Assembly: GCA_951640165.1 (NCBI GenBank)
Contig: OX621257.1
Coordinates: 4,909,201-4,973,200 of the forward strand
Source of the DNA: Pseudoips prasinana
Lineage: Eukaryota; Arthropoda; Insecta; Lepidoptera; Nolidae
DNA length: 64,000 bases
Direction: 5' to 3'
Each line of letters opens with the position of its first letter. Within the stretch, counting starts at the first letter, position 1. The translations under genes were made by a program, and so were the position numbers. Positions 1 through 9,278 of this stretch are shown one piece after another. Below the pieces are notes generated by a model. That model was not told where the DNA came from. It saw only the letters and a list, made by a program, of their open reading frames with translations, and did no database searches.

Positions 1-234
1 GAAGCTCTCCGTCATCCGCCCTACTCACCAGACCTTGCGCCTACAGACTACTACTTTTTCCAGAATTTGGATAACTTCTTGGCGGGAAAAAAATTCAATA
101 CCCGAGAGGCAGTACAAAATGCCTTTGAAGAATTTGTTGCCTCCCGTCCAGCTGATTTCTTTAAGAAGGGCATCAATAAACTGCCACTGCGATGGCAAAG
201 ATGCATTGATTGCATGGGTGATTACTTCGATTAA
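1..234 (+). pseudogene. mariner transposase, C-terminal 77 codons
   Basis: The frame is open from the first base to TAA at 232-234. The opening residues HPPYSPDLAPTDYYFF are the signature around the third catalytic Asp of D,D34D mariner transposases; the Asp of APTD is present. The rest matches the C-terminal tail of the family, with a short basic region and a WQRCIDCMGDYF ending. The N-terminal DNA-binding region and the first two catalytic Asp residues lie left of the window, so activity cannot be judged. An AT-rich tail of about 85 bases follows before an unrelated Helitron-like end at 321, and no clear terminal inverted repeat was found there. It differs in sequence from the mariner at 62770-63804, so at least two mariner lineages are present. 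Confidence 0.85.
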
Positions 235-320
235 TACAAATAAAAAAATTCATGAAAAAAATTCGTTTAAATTTTTTCATACAAAACGGCAATTTCATAG
301 GTAAAGACCTATTATAATTA

Positions 321-875
321 CTAGCCGTGCCCCGCAAATTTTTCCGCGTTAACTGTATAAATTATAGCCTATGTGTTATTCGGATATACAAATACGCTAT
401 ATTATCTACAGTTTCATCAAAATCCTTTCGGTAGGTTTTGCGTGAAAGAGTTACAATCATATTTACTTCTATACTCACAAACTTTAGGCATTTATAATTT
501 ACTAGCTGTGCCCCGCGGTTTTACCCGCGTTAACTGTATAAATGATAGCCTATGTGTTATTCGGATATATCTACATATTATAAGCTATATTATTATCTAC
601 AGTTTCATCAAAATCTGTTCGGTAGGTTTTGCGTGAAAGAGTTACAATCATCTTTACTTCTATACTCACAAACTTTAGGCATTAATAATGAACTAGCTGT
701 GCCCCGCGGTTTTACCCGCGTCCAACTTTATAAATTATAGCCTTTGTGTTAATCCAGGATGCCAGCTATCTTCATGCCAAATTTTATTAACACTACTCCA
801 GCCGTTTAGACGTGAAGAAGTAACAAACATACACACTACAAACTTTCGCCTTCATAATATTAGTGTGATATATAT
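321..875 (-). repeat. Helitron-like terminal unit (HEL-2), three tandem copies
   Basis: Three head-to-tail copies of a unit of about 181-191 bp begin with CTAG at 321, 502 and 693. In minus orientation each copy ends in a GC hairpin (GCGGGTAAAACCGC type) followed by GGGGCACAGCTAG, the usual 3' end of Helitrons (hairpin plus CTRR). The body contains the phrases TTCATCAAAATC and GCGTGAAAGAGT, common to this family. The third copy is the most diverged. The same family recurs at 27568-28230. Confidence 0.65.
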
Positions 876-1250
876 AAATTCACCAAATGGCATTGGTGAT
901 TTAATATGTAAACAAAAAATGGGGAATTAAAATAACTCTATAAAAGGGCATTGTTGGAAACTTTTTCCTATCATCAACAAGAAGCAGTAAGTACCTAAGT
1001 AGGCTACTTTTCCATCATCTGCCAATCTTGATTGACACATGAATAATGTTTCTAAAGGGATTCCTACCAAAGATAGGCCAACATCTGGCCCACAGCCTAA
1101 CCACATCAATTAATACTCACAGAACGCAAGCCGTGGCGAAATTCCCGTTTTAACATTACATTACAACTGACTGGTATTATCACTTTACCTCATTACATTA
1201 TTTTTTATAGATGCCATCCATCTATTTATCAATTTCATGTGAAAATACAA
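876..1250. other. AT-rich stretch, nothing recognised
   Basis: No coding signal, TIR or known repeat phrase was seen. Confidence 0.5.
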
Positions 1251-1528
1251 AATCAATATGTAGTGTTAATTCTTCTAATTGTCAGTTTAATCATGCCGGG
1301 GTGCAATTTGCACCACCCTTCCGCCCGCAAAGATATGCACATGCAAGGAGGACAATATAAAAAACAAATTAAATGTGCCGGTACGATATCCTACACATGT
1401 TTCAGTCCTCCACGGACCATTCTCAAGGGCTTCTAACTCGTCGTGCTGGAATGAGGCGGGGGGCGGTGCATATTGCATCCCGGCATGATTAAACTGACAA
1501 GTAGCGGAATTACCACTACATATTGATT
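1251..1528. mobile_element. fold-back MITE (REP-H)
   Basis: Arms of about 50 bp at 1251-1300 and 1479-1528 are inverted copies with a few mismatches; both carry TCAGTTTAATCATGCCGGG or its complement. The interior includes CTCCACGGACCATTCTCAAG. Relatives lie at about 20390-20480 and 44540-45075, the latter broken by a SINE. No transposase is encoded, so it is taken as a non-autonomous DNA element; its superfamily is unknown. Confidence 0.6.
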
Positions 1529-1769
1529 GGTATTTTTATTGTTATGGATTACCGCAAAGTAACGCCTGATTCCATTACTTAAATTTCATGTATAGACGAT
1601 CTACGGTGTATTTAATATACACACACATACACTCACACTTAGTTATTAACAATCTATGCAGCTATACTATTTATAGCATAGGCAGAGGCGGCTAAAGGAA
1701 CCAGAACCCATTAGCAAAAACTCTTATCACCGAATTGTTAAATGTACCTAATATATAATTAATGTTTTA

Positions 1770-1905
1770 TGCACCGATTGGTGTAGTTGCATACTTGCCT
1801 TTCACGCCACAGGTCGTGGGTTTGACTCCCACCCAGGACAGATATTTGTGTACATGAAGTCTCTTTGTCCTAATTCATGGTGAAATTATCTATATAGGTA
1901 TGTAT
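1770..1905 (+). mobile_element. SINE-A, 5' part
   Basis: A tRNA-like head with a B-box-like GTGGGTTTGACTCCCACCC is followed by the SINE-A body phrase for ATTATCTATATA. The copy breaks at the hairpin at 1899-1969, beyond which a second SINE-A lies in opposite orientation. Confidence 0.6.
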
Positions 1906-1969
1906 AAACAAAAAAATAAAAACTAAGCATACAAGCGCTGCTTAGTTTTTATTTTTTTGTTTATACATA
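1899..1969. repeat. perfect hairpin, 31-bp arms
   Basis: Arms at 1899-1929 and 1939-1969 are exact inverted copies around a 9-nt spacer (TACAAGCGC). It lies exactly between two SINE-A pieces of opposite orientation. Confidence 0.9.
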
Positions 1970-2009
1970 TATATGTATATGCTATGGTAACAAGATAACT
2001 AATATACTA

Positions 2010-2280
2010 TATATACTACTTTTCTTTTGTAATTACATACTTATATAGATAATTACACACATACTCAGGACAAACAGACATGTTCATCCACACAAATATC
2101 TGTCCTCGACGACCACACGACCTCCGTTGTGTAAAGCAAGCATTTATCAACCACGCCAACTGGCCCGTTCTTAAAATGTTCGTGTTCATCACACAAACAT
2201 TTGTCTGGGGTGGGGATAGAACCCACGACCTCTGGCTTAGCAATCAGGGTCAGTAACCACTAAATCAACAGAGCAGTCAA
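2010..2280 (-). mobile_element. SINE-A, inverted and rearranged
   Basis: Reverse-strand SINE-A body (2028-2110) followed by two tRNA-head-like pieces, the second with GGGGATAGAACCCACGACC, the complement of a diverged B box. The double head suggests two copies or a rearrangement. Confidence 0.55.
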
Positions 2281-2317
2281 AGCAAGAATAACGGAGAAAA
2301 AGTAAACGTTAATGCTT

Positions 2318-2582
2318 GCTTGCTTATCGTATGGGTAGTGGTAACCCTAGTGTCGAGTTGCTCAAGCCGCCCAGTAGGCCTCTGACATGACTTAACGACT
2401 GTTGTCTAATGACTACAACCGGGACCGACAGCTTAACGTTCCCTCCGAAGCACGGACACGCTCAGAAATTAAACCACTTTGGTGATCATCCATCTATGGA
2501 CTGACCGCGAGCCTAGTTGCTTAACCTCGCCGATCACATACGGACCGGTGAGAGCATCTAGCTCTGAGCGCCTCTACATAAT
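2318..2582 (+). repeat. interspersed repeat REP-F
   Basis: About 265 bp with fixed phrases ATGGGTAGTGGTAACCCTAG, TGACATGACTTAACGACTG and GACCGCGAGCCTAGTTGCTT. The same block occurs at 16150-16445, 23945-24180, 30540-32200 (interrupted), 45780-45990 and 57580-57705. It encodes nothing evident and is probably a LINE 3' end or SINE-like element. Confidence 0.7.
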
Positions 2583-3279
2583 CAACGTCAATGAAATATC
2601 TAATTCCGAAATTCTACCGATTTTCCTCTATAGGATTATTTATTCTGTGGCTCAACGCCCTTATACGCAGAACTGTATATAAAATTATAGATATAGCTTT
2701 ATAACTCCCGATGATAAATTGCCGCGGGAATATCGAATAACGTAATTGGAATAAGAAGATAGGATTTATTCAATAATATTACGAGTCAGTGGTTATAAAA
2801 GCTTGTGGTAGGAAACTTTCTATGAGATTTATTCCCGTATGGATAACATTACAGAAATAGGTACCTATACTGTAGTAGTGTGATGAACCTTTGAATGGAT
2901 CCGCCGAAAAGTCAAAGGCCTTACCATTGATTCGACTAAATTGATATTAGCTGACTTATTTTAAGAGCGATATTAAGTTCACTCTACTGAAACTTTCTTG
3001 TTATGTTGAGGAATACAGAAGATCTGTAACTGTATCCCACTGGTAGGCGAAGAAGGCGTTTGCGTTTGAACGTCAACTCCTCGCCCACCCTGTATACTTA
3101 TTTAAGTAGTACGTGAACAGAACGCCATATATCAGCTTCTAAAATGGTTACTTGGTACCAGAAAGAGGAAGAAACCACTTCTTCTTTCACAACTTAACGA
3201 ATTATATATATTATCCTAGAAAGTGAATTAGAAATTGTCATGGCCTTCGGGTCCTTACAACTCCAAGCTTAAAGATCTG
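2583..3279. other. unassigned AT-rich stretch
   Basis: No exon or TIR was seen. The phrase TTTGCGTTTGAACGTCAACTC at 3058-3079 recurs at about 61389 next to a LINE 3' end, so at least that part is repeat-derived. Confidence 0.4.
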
Positions 3280-3493
3280 ATGGAAAAGTGGTCTGACTGA
3301 TGGAATTGTGGAGCCATTCATTCTATAACTGCTCCTTGTTTCTTGCTGATAAGATTTGTTGCGGGATCCAAGACCGTTAAAGCGATTTCGCCTCACCGCT
3401 CAGTGTCATTTCATAGTGTGCCACTGTTGATTCTGGCTTACAGGAGTTGCAGTGGTGGGTAAAGGGAGGGTTAGTCCCTATAATAATAATAAT
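3280..3493 (+). mobile_element. R1-type LINE 3' UTR with TAA tail
   Basis: The block from GCGGGATCCAAGACCGTTAA to GGGAGGGTTAGTCCCTA is the reverse complement of the 3' UTR of the LINE at 53124-54253. It ends in a run of ATA/TAA triplets. This is a 5'-truncated copy of that family in plus orientation, without coding sequence. Confidence 0.65.
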
Positions 3494-3560
3494 AATAATA
3501 AATCTTTATTTCGGAATCTTTACATGGAGTGTAAAGATTCCGAAATAAAGATTTATTATT
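3494..3560. repeat. perfect hairpin, 31-bp arms
   Basis: Arms 3494-3524 and 3530-3560 are exact inverted copies around a 5-nt spacer (TGGAG). The left arm starts inside the triplet tail of the preceding LINE fragment. Confidence 0.9.
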
Positions 3561-3758
3561 TATATATATTATATATATTTTACAAGTATATAGATATATA
3601 TATTTTACACAGAAAAGGAAAAAAAAACAAACAAATCCGTATTAAAAAGAAAATAAATTTAGTTACATAACAAACAAAATGAATATATATAACCTCTCTA
3701 CGATATGACTAAAAATGACGCTATTAGATACAATTATTACGCTGCAATCTGTAACCAT

Positions 3759-4162
3759 TTACTGTACATTGTGGTTATACAGTCTTTCAGAAAACTCTTT
3801 GATAATACTGTTCGTACACGAATCAACCCTCGACATGAATCCAGCGATTCGTTTTCTCTGGATGGCATTAAACGTATCCAGCCTAGCTTCTGCGAACATA
3901 CCCGATGCACTACAATGCGGCGCAAGACCCATTAGCTGTCTAAAGATGTTATTGTACTGGACACGAATACCATCCAGAGACCTCTTCGTGTAACGCGTCC
4001 AGAGTTGGCACGTGTAGAAAAACTGACAATATGACCCAAAAAGATGTACCTTCGTCTGAGTGTCGGCTTTAAAAAATCTCCTGGCTATCATATTGCCCAC
4101 TACTGACAGCGCTCTGCGTAGCCTGTCTATATCGGCATCGTCTTTGAAGTCTGACGTCAGTA
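3759..4162 (-). pseudogene. LINE reverse transcriptase C-terminal fragment
   Basis: The minus strand reads without stops for about 134 codons (113 of them from the internal Met at 4100). It shows the phrase RVQYNNIFRQLMGL followed by CSASGMF, which recurs in a second fragment at 27791-28108 (RVQYNNVFRALFRL, CSASGMF). Such tails lie C-terminal to the RT core in insect non-LTR elements. Upstream residues DADIDRLRRALS extend the match to about 4162. The RT catalytic motifs are not included, so the copy is 5' truncated. No poly(A) or target duplication was identified. Confidence 0.65.
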
Positions 4163-4311
4163 TACCTATACTTATACTACGTAATTGATACCGCTTAACG
4201 GATCACTAGATAGAATTAAAAAAAAGATGATTATGTAAAATTCATCAATTCACCTCCTCCAATTTTGGTACTTTTAAATATGGGTTGAAAGCTTAGTCTG
4301 ATAGAAATTTA

Positions 4312-4545
4312 TCATCATAACAGCTGTAAAAAGTCAACTGCTGGGCAAAAGCCTCTTTGCAGGAAGCAGGATTTGCCGTAATTGCCGCGCCTGGCAGACG
4401 GGTTGGCGATCGCAGTAGATCAGAGAGACGCTGATGCCCGTCCCGAAATATTCCCTCGGGTCAACTTTTACACCCCCCACGGGGTGAGATTGGGTGATGA
4501 TATTCTGTCTGATATTTGCCGCCCTTACAACATTGCTTATAGAAA
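4312..4545 (+). repeat. interspersed repeat REP-G
   Basis: Contains CATCATAACAGCTGTAAAAA, GGTTGGCGATCGCAGTA and CACGGGGTGAGAT. Relatives lie at 12040-12180, 16815-16960, 23810-23940, 24828-25090 and 49350-49790. It is probably the 3' end of a LINE; no protein was recognised. Confidence 0.6.
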
Positions 4546-4574
4546 TTAATTAATTTATATTATACTTTTACGTA

Positions 4575-4714
4575 GTACATACGCCAGCACATCAAGCTAC
4601 CCCAATCTGTCAAATTTCCCCAATTGAAAGTGAACCTTATGATTTTTTGATAAAGTTGAAAATCTATAAAAGCAATTTGACAGATTGGGATAGCAGGATG
4701 TGCTGGTATTCGTA
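4575..4714. mobile_element. MITE-TA1, complete but diverged
   Basis: About 140 bp with long inverted ends (CGCCAGCACATCAAGCTACC at left, complement at right) containing CCAATCTGTCAAATTT, flanked by TA. Same family as 32602-32740, the cleanest copy. Confidence 0.75.
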
Positions 4715-5160
4715 CATGCGAATCAAGAGTAGTGCTTAGAATTATGTATTACACGTAATTTTAAACACTACTCATGATTTCAGAGCAGCTTCCACATGAC
4801 TTACACTAAACTGACGACTAGTTACACAAAATAATAAAAATAAGGAATAGCTTCTTGTTTTGGTATTTTTTTCACAATGTAGAAGGTTTTTAATTTAGTA
4901 CTTTTGATGTTTAGCTGGCCAGTTTTCTAGTTTTACCTACATCATTAAATAGTTAATGTATTTAAGTTACTTACATTGCAGTATACGTTTATTTTATGCC
5001 TACATTTAATTATATTATTAATCCAGTCCTCTGAGGTCACATGACGTAGGCAGTTTTATTTTCAGAACTGCAATGTTAATTAGAAATCATTCAGATACAT
5101 GGTTACGATAGAGAATGAAGGAAAGTTGTCATCATTATCTTCATCACCCTAATATATATT
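4715..5160. other. unassigned AT-rich stretch
   Basis: No coding or repeat signal was recognised. Confidence 0.4.
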
Positions 5161-5213
5161 TTTTTATATAACAGGATGGCAAACGAGCAAGTGGGTCACC
5201 TGATGGTAAACGA

Positions 5214-5475
5214 TCACCACCGCCCATAGACAATCGCAACACCTGAGGAGCTGCAAGTGCGTTGCCGGCCTTTAAGAAAAGAATAGGCTCGCTTCTTGAA
5301 GGTTGCCATGTCATACCGGATCGGAAATACCTCCGCAGCTAATTGATTCCACAGAGCGGTAGTGCGCGGCAAAAAGTTTCTTGTGAAAGGCACAGTGGTA
5401 GATGACCATTCATCCAGGTGATCAGGATGAAATTTCCACTTTTGGCGAGAAGGTCTGTGGCGGAATGTGTCGGCA
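5214..5475 (-). pseudogene. LINE ORF2 C-terminus
   Basis: The minus frame carries [30 protein letters not shown] and [16 protein letters not shown]-terminal block of this type (aromatic-rich, then RNFLPRT..LWN.LP) is found after the RT of many insect LINEs. The stop lies at 5214-5216. The 3' flank (5161-5213, plus sense GCAAACGAGCAAGTGGGTCA) recurs at 12270-12370. The fragment is 5' truncated and joined at about 5480-5500 to a different RTE-type fragment. Confidence 0.7.
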
Positions 5476-5494
5476 GGTATAAGCTCGAACATCA

Positions 5495-5625
5495 TCGTCA
5501 ACAACAACATCGTCCACAACTGGACATAGGCCTCCCCCAAAGGCTTTTTACGTTGCCATTTGGAGGGGTTTAACGTAGTCACTGCGCTTGGCATGCTAGT
5601 TGGCGATCGCATTTAGGTGGTAGTT
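5495..5625 (-). mobile_element. RTE-type LINE 3' end fragment
   Basis: The reverse complement reads GEAYVQLWT followed by an ATG-rich tail, the C-terminal ending seen at 29918-30330. About 110 bases remain. Confidence 0.5.
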
Positions 5626-5639
5626 ATAGTCCACAAGAG

Positions 5640-6042
5640 GACACGCATTTGTAAAAGTTTGTAATCTTATGTAATTGTTCTTATGAGAATAAAGATTCTT
5701 ATAAACCTTAAACCGTAGTCGAATTGAACGGTTTTCTTTATTAGAACCAAGGCTGAAAGCAAAACCCAAAGTCTATTATGGGTATAAAGTTAATAGCGTT
5801 ATCACAGTGTTAACAAGCCATGTCGCAGCGGTTGCACGCCGCGGTCAAATGCAGCAGGTAAATATGGCAGTACGACGCAGTCATGATGTTAATCACATGT
5901 TATAATTTCATAATATGCACTTTTTTCTTACGAAACGCTTTCCTAGTGGCAGGTGGTCAAATCTATATTATACAGGGCTACTTCTAAAACACCAACAACC
6001 GAGACTAACACCATAAGCATCGGCTTTTGTACTACGAGTTCG
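5640..6042. other. unassigned stretch
   Basis: Begins with an AT-rich LINE-tail-like piece (TAAAGATTCTTATAAACCTT); otherwise nothing recognised. Confidence 0.4.
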
Positions 6043-6128
6043 TACATACGCCAGCACATCAAACTACCCAATCTGTCAAATTTTCCCAATTGAAAGTAAA
6101 CCTTATGCTTATGTGATAAAGTTGAATG
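6043..6128. mobile_element. MITE-TA1, left half only
   Basis: Starts TACATACGCCAGCACATC and keeps CAATCTGTCAAATTTT and the asymmetric centre, then ends abruptly; the right arm is lost. Confidence 0.65.
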
Positions 6129-7396
6129 CGTCTGTATATAACTCAATATATGAAAAAATATACGGATGACAGGCGACTAGAGAAATGGGTCAAGTTCAAA
6201 GGCACTAGCACTGCACCCCTTCCCCGCGCCCTCAGAATGGTATACGTAATCTGTGTGGGCGCAGAGTTACATAAACACTCAAGCGGGAAATTAAATTAAT
6301 TCTTTTTTTTTGATAAACGTAAAATATTACATACTATCAAAAGTGGTTGAACAAAAGTTATTGCTTATGGTGTTAGCTATCAAGTGGAGTGAGGTTGTTG
6401 GTGTTTTTAAAGAAACCTTGTAATTTTTTTATTTTTTTTTGTATTTATTAGATTTAATAGAGTTAAAGACATTACAGGTAACTAGGTAGTATCGTTATAT
6501 CTCATTCATTTTTCGAATTTTATATTGATGACCACATGTCACTAAAAGTACCAAAAACACACTTAAAACTCTTTCCATTCTGAAAAAAAAATCATAACAA
6601 AATGTCAAAGCAGCAGGCTGGAGAGCTGCACATTTTCCGGTCGGCAAAACAGCAGAGCGGCAAAATCTTTTATTCCAACATGTTTGTTTGATTGATCGAT
6701 ATACAAACATGCCTATGTAATATGGTTTAAATTGCAAAAGGGCAGCAGTTAAGTATTTTGCTGCCCACACCACTGTTAAGAAAAATATGTCCGTATCAGC
6801 ACAGTATAAATATGGACAGTATGGAAAGTAAGCGTAGTTCATGAAATAATTACCTACGCTCTATTTAAGCTATAGAGTTGTGACTTGTAATGTTTTAGAT
6901 ACCTATTATTATTTTTATTAAAACATATTTGTTTTATAAATCAGCACGACGATTAATATACGAATGCTACCGTTCTGATGAAGCTGAGTTGAAACAGGCG
7001 TATACTCGACTGTAAGCTGAGTTCAAACAGCCGTATACTCTCTTAAACGCGACGAGTGGTCACGCTTGCCTCCGCAACCTTTTTAAAAATCCACGAGCGT
7101 ATTACGTGCTATACTTGTGTGAACTCAGCTTAATCAAATCGGAAGCTATCGTATTTAATCATTCAAGCTGATTTTTAAACAAATGTGTTTCAATATAAAA
7201 AAAACATCTTCAATAGAGCGTAGGTAATTGTTTCATCAACTGTACTGATAGCACCGCGACAACCGCTTCGGGGTCTTGTCGTAGCGCATGTTTGTGTGAG
7301 TGTGCCTTTCGAGCCTTTGTAGGCAGTTTCCTTACTGTCTAAAATTGTATACTGTGGTATCAAAAAAGCCTTCAAAATATATATATTTAAAATTAC
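6129..7396. other. unassigned AT-rich stretch left of the receptor exon
   Basis: If the exon at 7397 belongs to a minus-strand gene, this is its downstream intron. No TM5-TM7 receptor exon was found here. Short inverted copies of AGCTGAGTTCA lie at about 7016 and 7120, hinting at a small TIR element. Confidence 0.45.
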
Positions 7397-7577
7397 CTTG
7401 TAAATAGCGCCGCAAAGAACCATACGAGAGCGCAGATGAGCGTCGCCCGGGTCTTGGTGCAGACGTACCCAGCGCGAAGAGGCTCGCAGATTGCGTAGTA
7501 CCGCTCAAAACTGATCGCCAATATCGTGAGGACAGACGCGTGGGTCACCGTTAACTCCACAAATGGGACTGCTAGAC
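7397..7577 (-). CDS. GPCR exon (TM3-ICL2-TM4), ETH-receptor-like
   Basis: On the minus strand the exon is bounded by an acceptor TCTCTTGCAG before 7577 and a donor GTAATT after 7397. Its 181 nt enter in phase 1 and leave in phase 2. If the incoming split codon is T|GT, the first residue is Cys, the conserved disulfide Cys at the top of TM3. The peptide reads LAVPFVELTV, HASVLTILAISFERYYAI, CEPLRAGYVCTK and a hydrophobic TM4 ending ALFT. ERY is the class A G-protein motif at the end of TM3. Known biology: ecdysis-triggering-hormone receptors and the related TRH/neuromedin-U receptor group share this TM3 block; from memory the ETH receptor fits best. No flanking exon was recognised, so introns are at least 7.4 kb downstream and possibly tens of kb upstream. 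Alternatives are another neuropeptide receptor of this group or an exon of a pseudogene; intact splice sites argue against the latter. Confidence 0.7.
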
Positions 7578-7842
7578 CTGCAAGAGAATTTAGAAGTTAT
7601 TAACAGTATAGGTATTCGAGTATAGGTATTACCGTCTTAATAAAAGAATGAATCGGAGAGTTTTTCACACAACTTTATTTTATATATTACGGACATGATA
7701 ATATCAGTTAACCAATGTTAACCAATGTCTCTCTCTAACGCACGAACGCGCACTATGATGCGACTCTCTTCACACACTATAAAAACAACTGGCCAAAGTC
7801 GGTGTATGCTATAGCAGTGAGCGTCGTGCGTCGTCCGTCGGT
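7578..7842. other. intron sequence next to the receptor exon
   Basis: Polypyrimidine-rich complement near the acceptor, then unassigned sequence with CG-rich words at 7820-7842. Confidence 0.4.
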
Positions 7843-7902
7843 CGACTGCATTCTTTCCATCTCTGCCCAATGACATGGGCAGAGATGGAAAGAATGCAGT
7901 CG
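7843..7902. repeat. perfect hairpin, 26-bp arms
   Basis: Arms 7843-7868 and 7877-7902 are exact inverted copies around AATGACAT. The arms are not low complexity (CGACTGCATTCTTTCC...). Confidence 0.92.
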
Positions 7903-8425
7903 CCAGCGGCGCTAGGCTCCAACATTACCTATCCCATCTGAATACCAATTGTGTTTTGATACTTATGATTGCTACTGTCTACCTGTCGTTTTCAACTGCA
8001 GATAAATCTTGGGTTCTCCAGTTAATAGGAAACTCGGTTGTGGCAACTCGCATTCGCTCTGCGCCCGCGTCGTCGTGCGCTCGCTACAGACATTATGCAC
8101 GTGTCACTGCTGTGTGTATTCTAGAATATTCTGTTCGTTAGCCGGCCGGCTCTTAATAGTGTATAGTGTAAAAGACAATCTAAGATCATCACATAACCAT
8201 AAATAATCGGCCCAGAAAGTGTGACAGGAGATCAGCCAAGGTCAGTTCCCTATTAACTGTGCTTTTTCTCACGTGAGTGAATGCGCTCGCGATCACAACT
8301 ACAAATATCTTCAGTCGCTTTAAATTTTTTGATCACTTATGGACTGGTGAAACTAACTATCTTATCTTGACTTGCGTACAGCACTTCGATCTTTAAGGAT
8401 CTTTTGTACTATCCCCCATTGGCTG
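7903..8425. other. unassigned stretch
   Basis: Mixed composition with a CG-rich part at 8040-8150; no family recognised. Confidence 0.4.
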
Positions 8426-8605
8426 TTAGTCTATGCCTAGAGCCCTGAATGAAGTCTGCACATAATCCAGTACGCTTCTTACGGGTAAATCCTTGTAGTC
8501 TCCTGGTTCTGGATATGCCAGCCCCAGGATGGCCATTCTGTGTCTTGCTAACGCATCGCATTTGCATATTATATGCAGCGTTCGTTCATTTTCTTCCCAA
8601 CAGCT
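8426..8605 (-). pseudogene. LINE C-terminal zinc-knuckle fragment
   Basis: The minus strand reads 59 codons then TAA at 8426-8428. CWEENERTLHIICKC is a Cys/His cluster of the form CxxE.E(x)HxxCxC, typical of the end of ORF2 in R1, I and Jockey-type LINEs; LGLAYPEPGD and VLDYVQTSFRALG follow. The reading frame is intact but upstream RT and RNase H sequence is missing. Confidence 0.65.
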
Positions 8606-9278
8606 ACTAAAAACTACTACGAGAAACTAACTGCATGTGAAGACTTCAATATAATAATATTACAACAGGGTTTGTCTTATTTTGGGTCGTTTTCAATTGC
8701 ATGAAGCAGCGCTGCACTAAAAAAAACAAATAGACGTTTTTCCAAAAAAATACCAGCATACAAAAATAACGATTTCACAATCCATTAAGTTTATTCCATC
8801 ATCAATAATTGTACCAAAAAGCCATCAAAACGTACCCAGATATAATAATCTCTCTCGGAATAATCTCAGGCAATACCGAAACTACGGCACCAGTAGTTCA
8901 TAATGATTTATAGAAGTATTCACTTAACAAGGTTCCCCACACCATTTCTGTTAACAAATACTAAGTAGGTAATTTATTTATTTATCTCTCCCTTCTAATT
9001 AGCATTACAGGTTCATTACCTAATGCGATAGTATGATCTCTTACAATTATCTTTATACAAATTACTTACTAGAAAACTATTAGGAATATACACTTACCTA
9101 CCTACTTATATTATATAACTTTAACTAAATAAGAAAAAACATATAGCACTATTCTAGTTTACGTATAATAAACAATAACTTAGCGAATTCAATCAAAGAT
9201 TCACTCAAATTGACATGTTTAGTGAATTCACGAGGTTATTGTTATTTATATTTATTTTGTTTTATTTAGTCAAAGTTA
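8606..9278. other. unassigned AT-rich stretch
   Basis: No gene or repeat recognised. Confidence 0.4.

Noticed and set aside
6495..6842. 115-codon minus frame as the TM5-TM7 receptor exon
   Set aside because: Hydrophobic residues are scattered, with no NPxxY or CWxP motif and no splice sites fitting phase 2.
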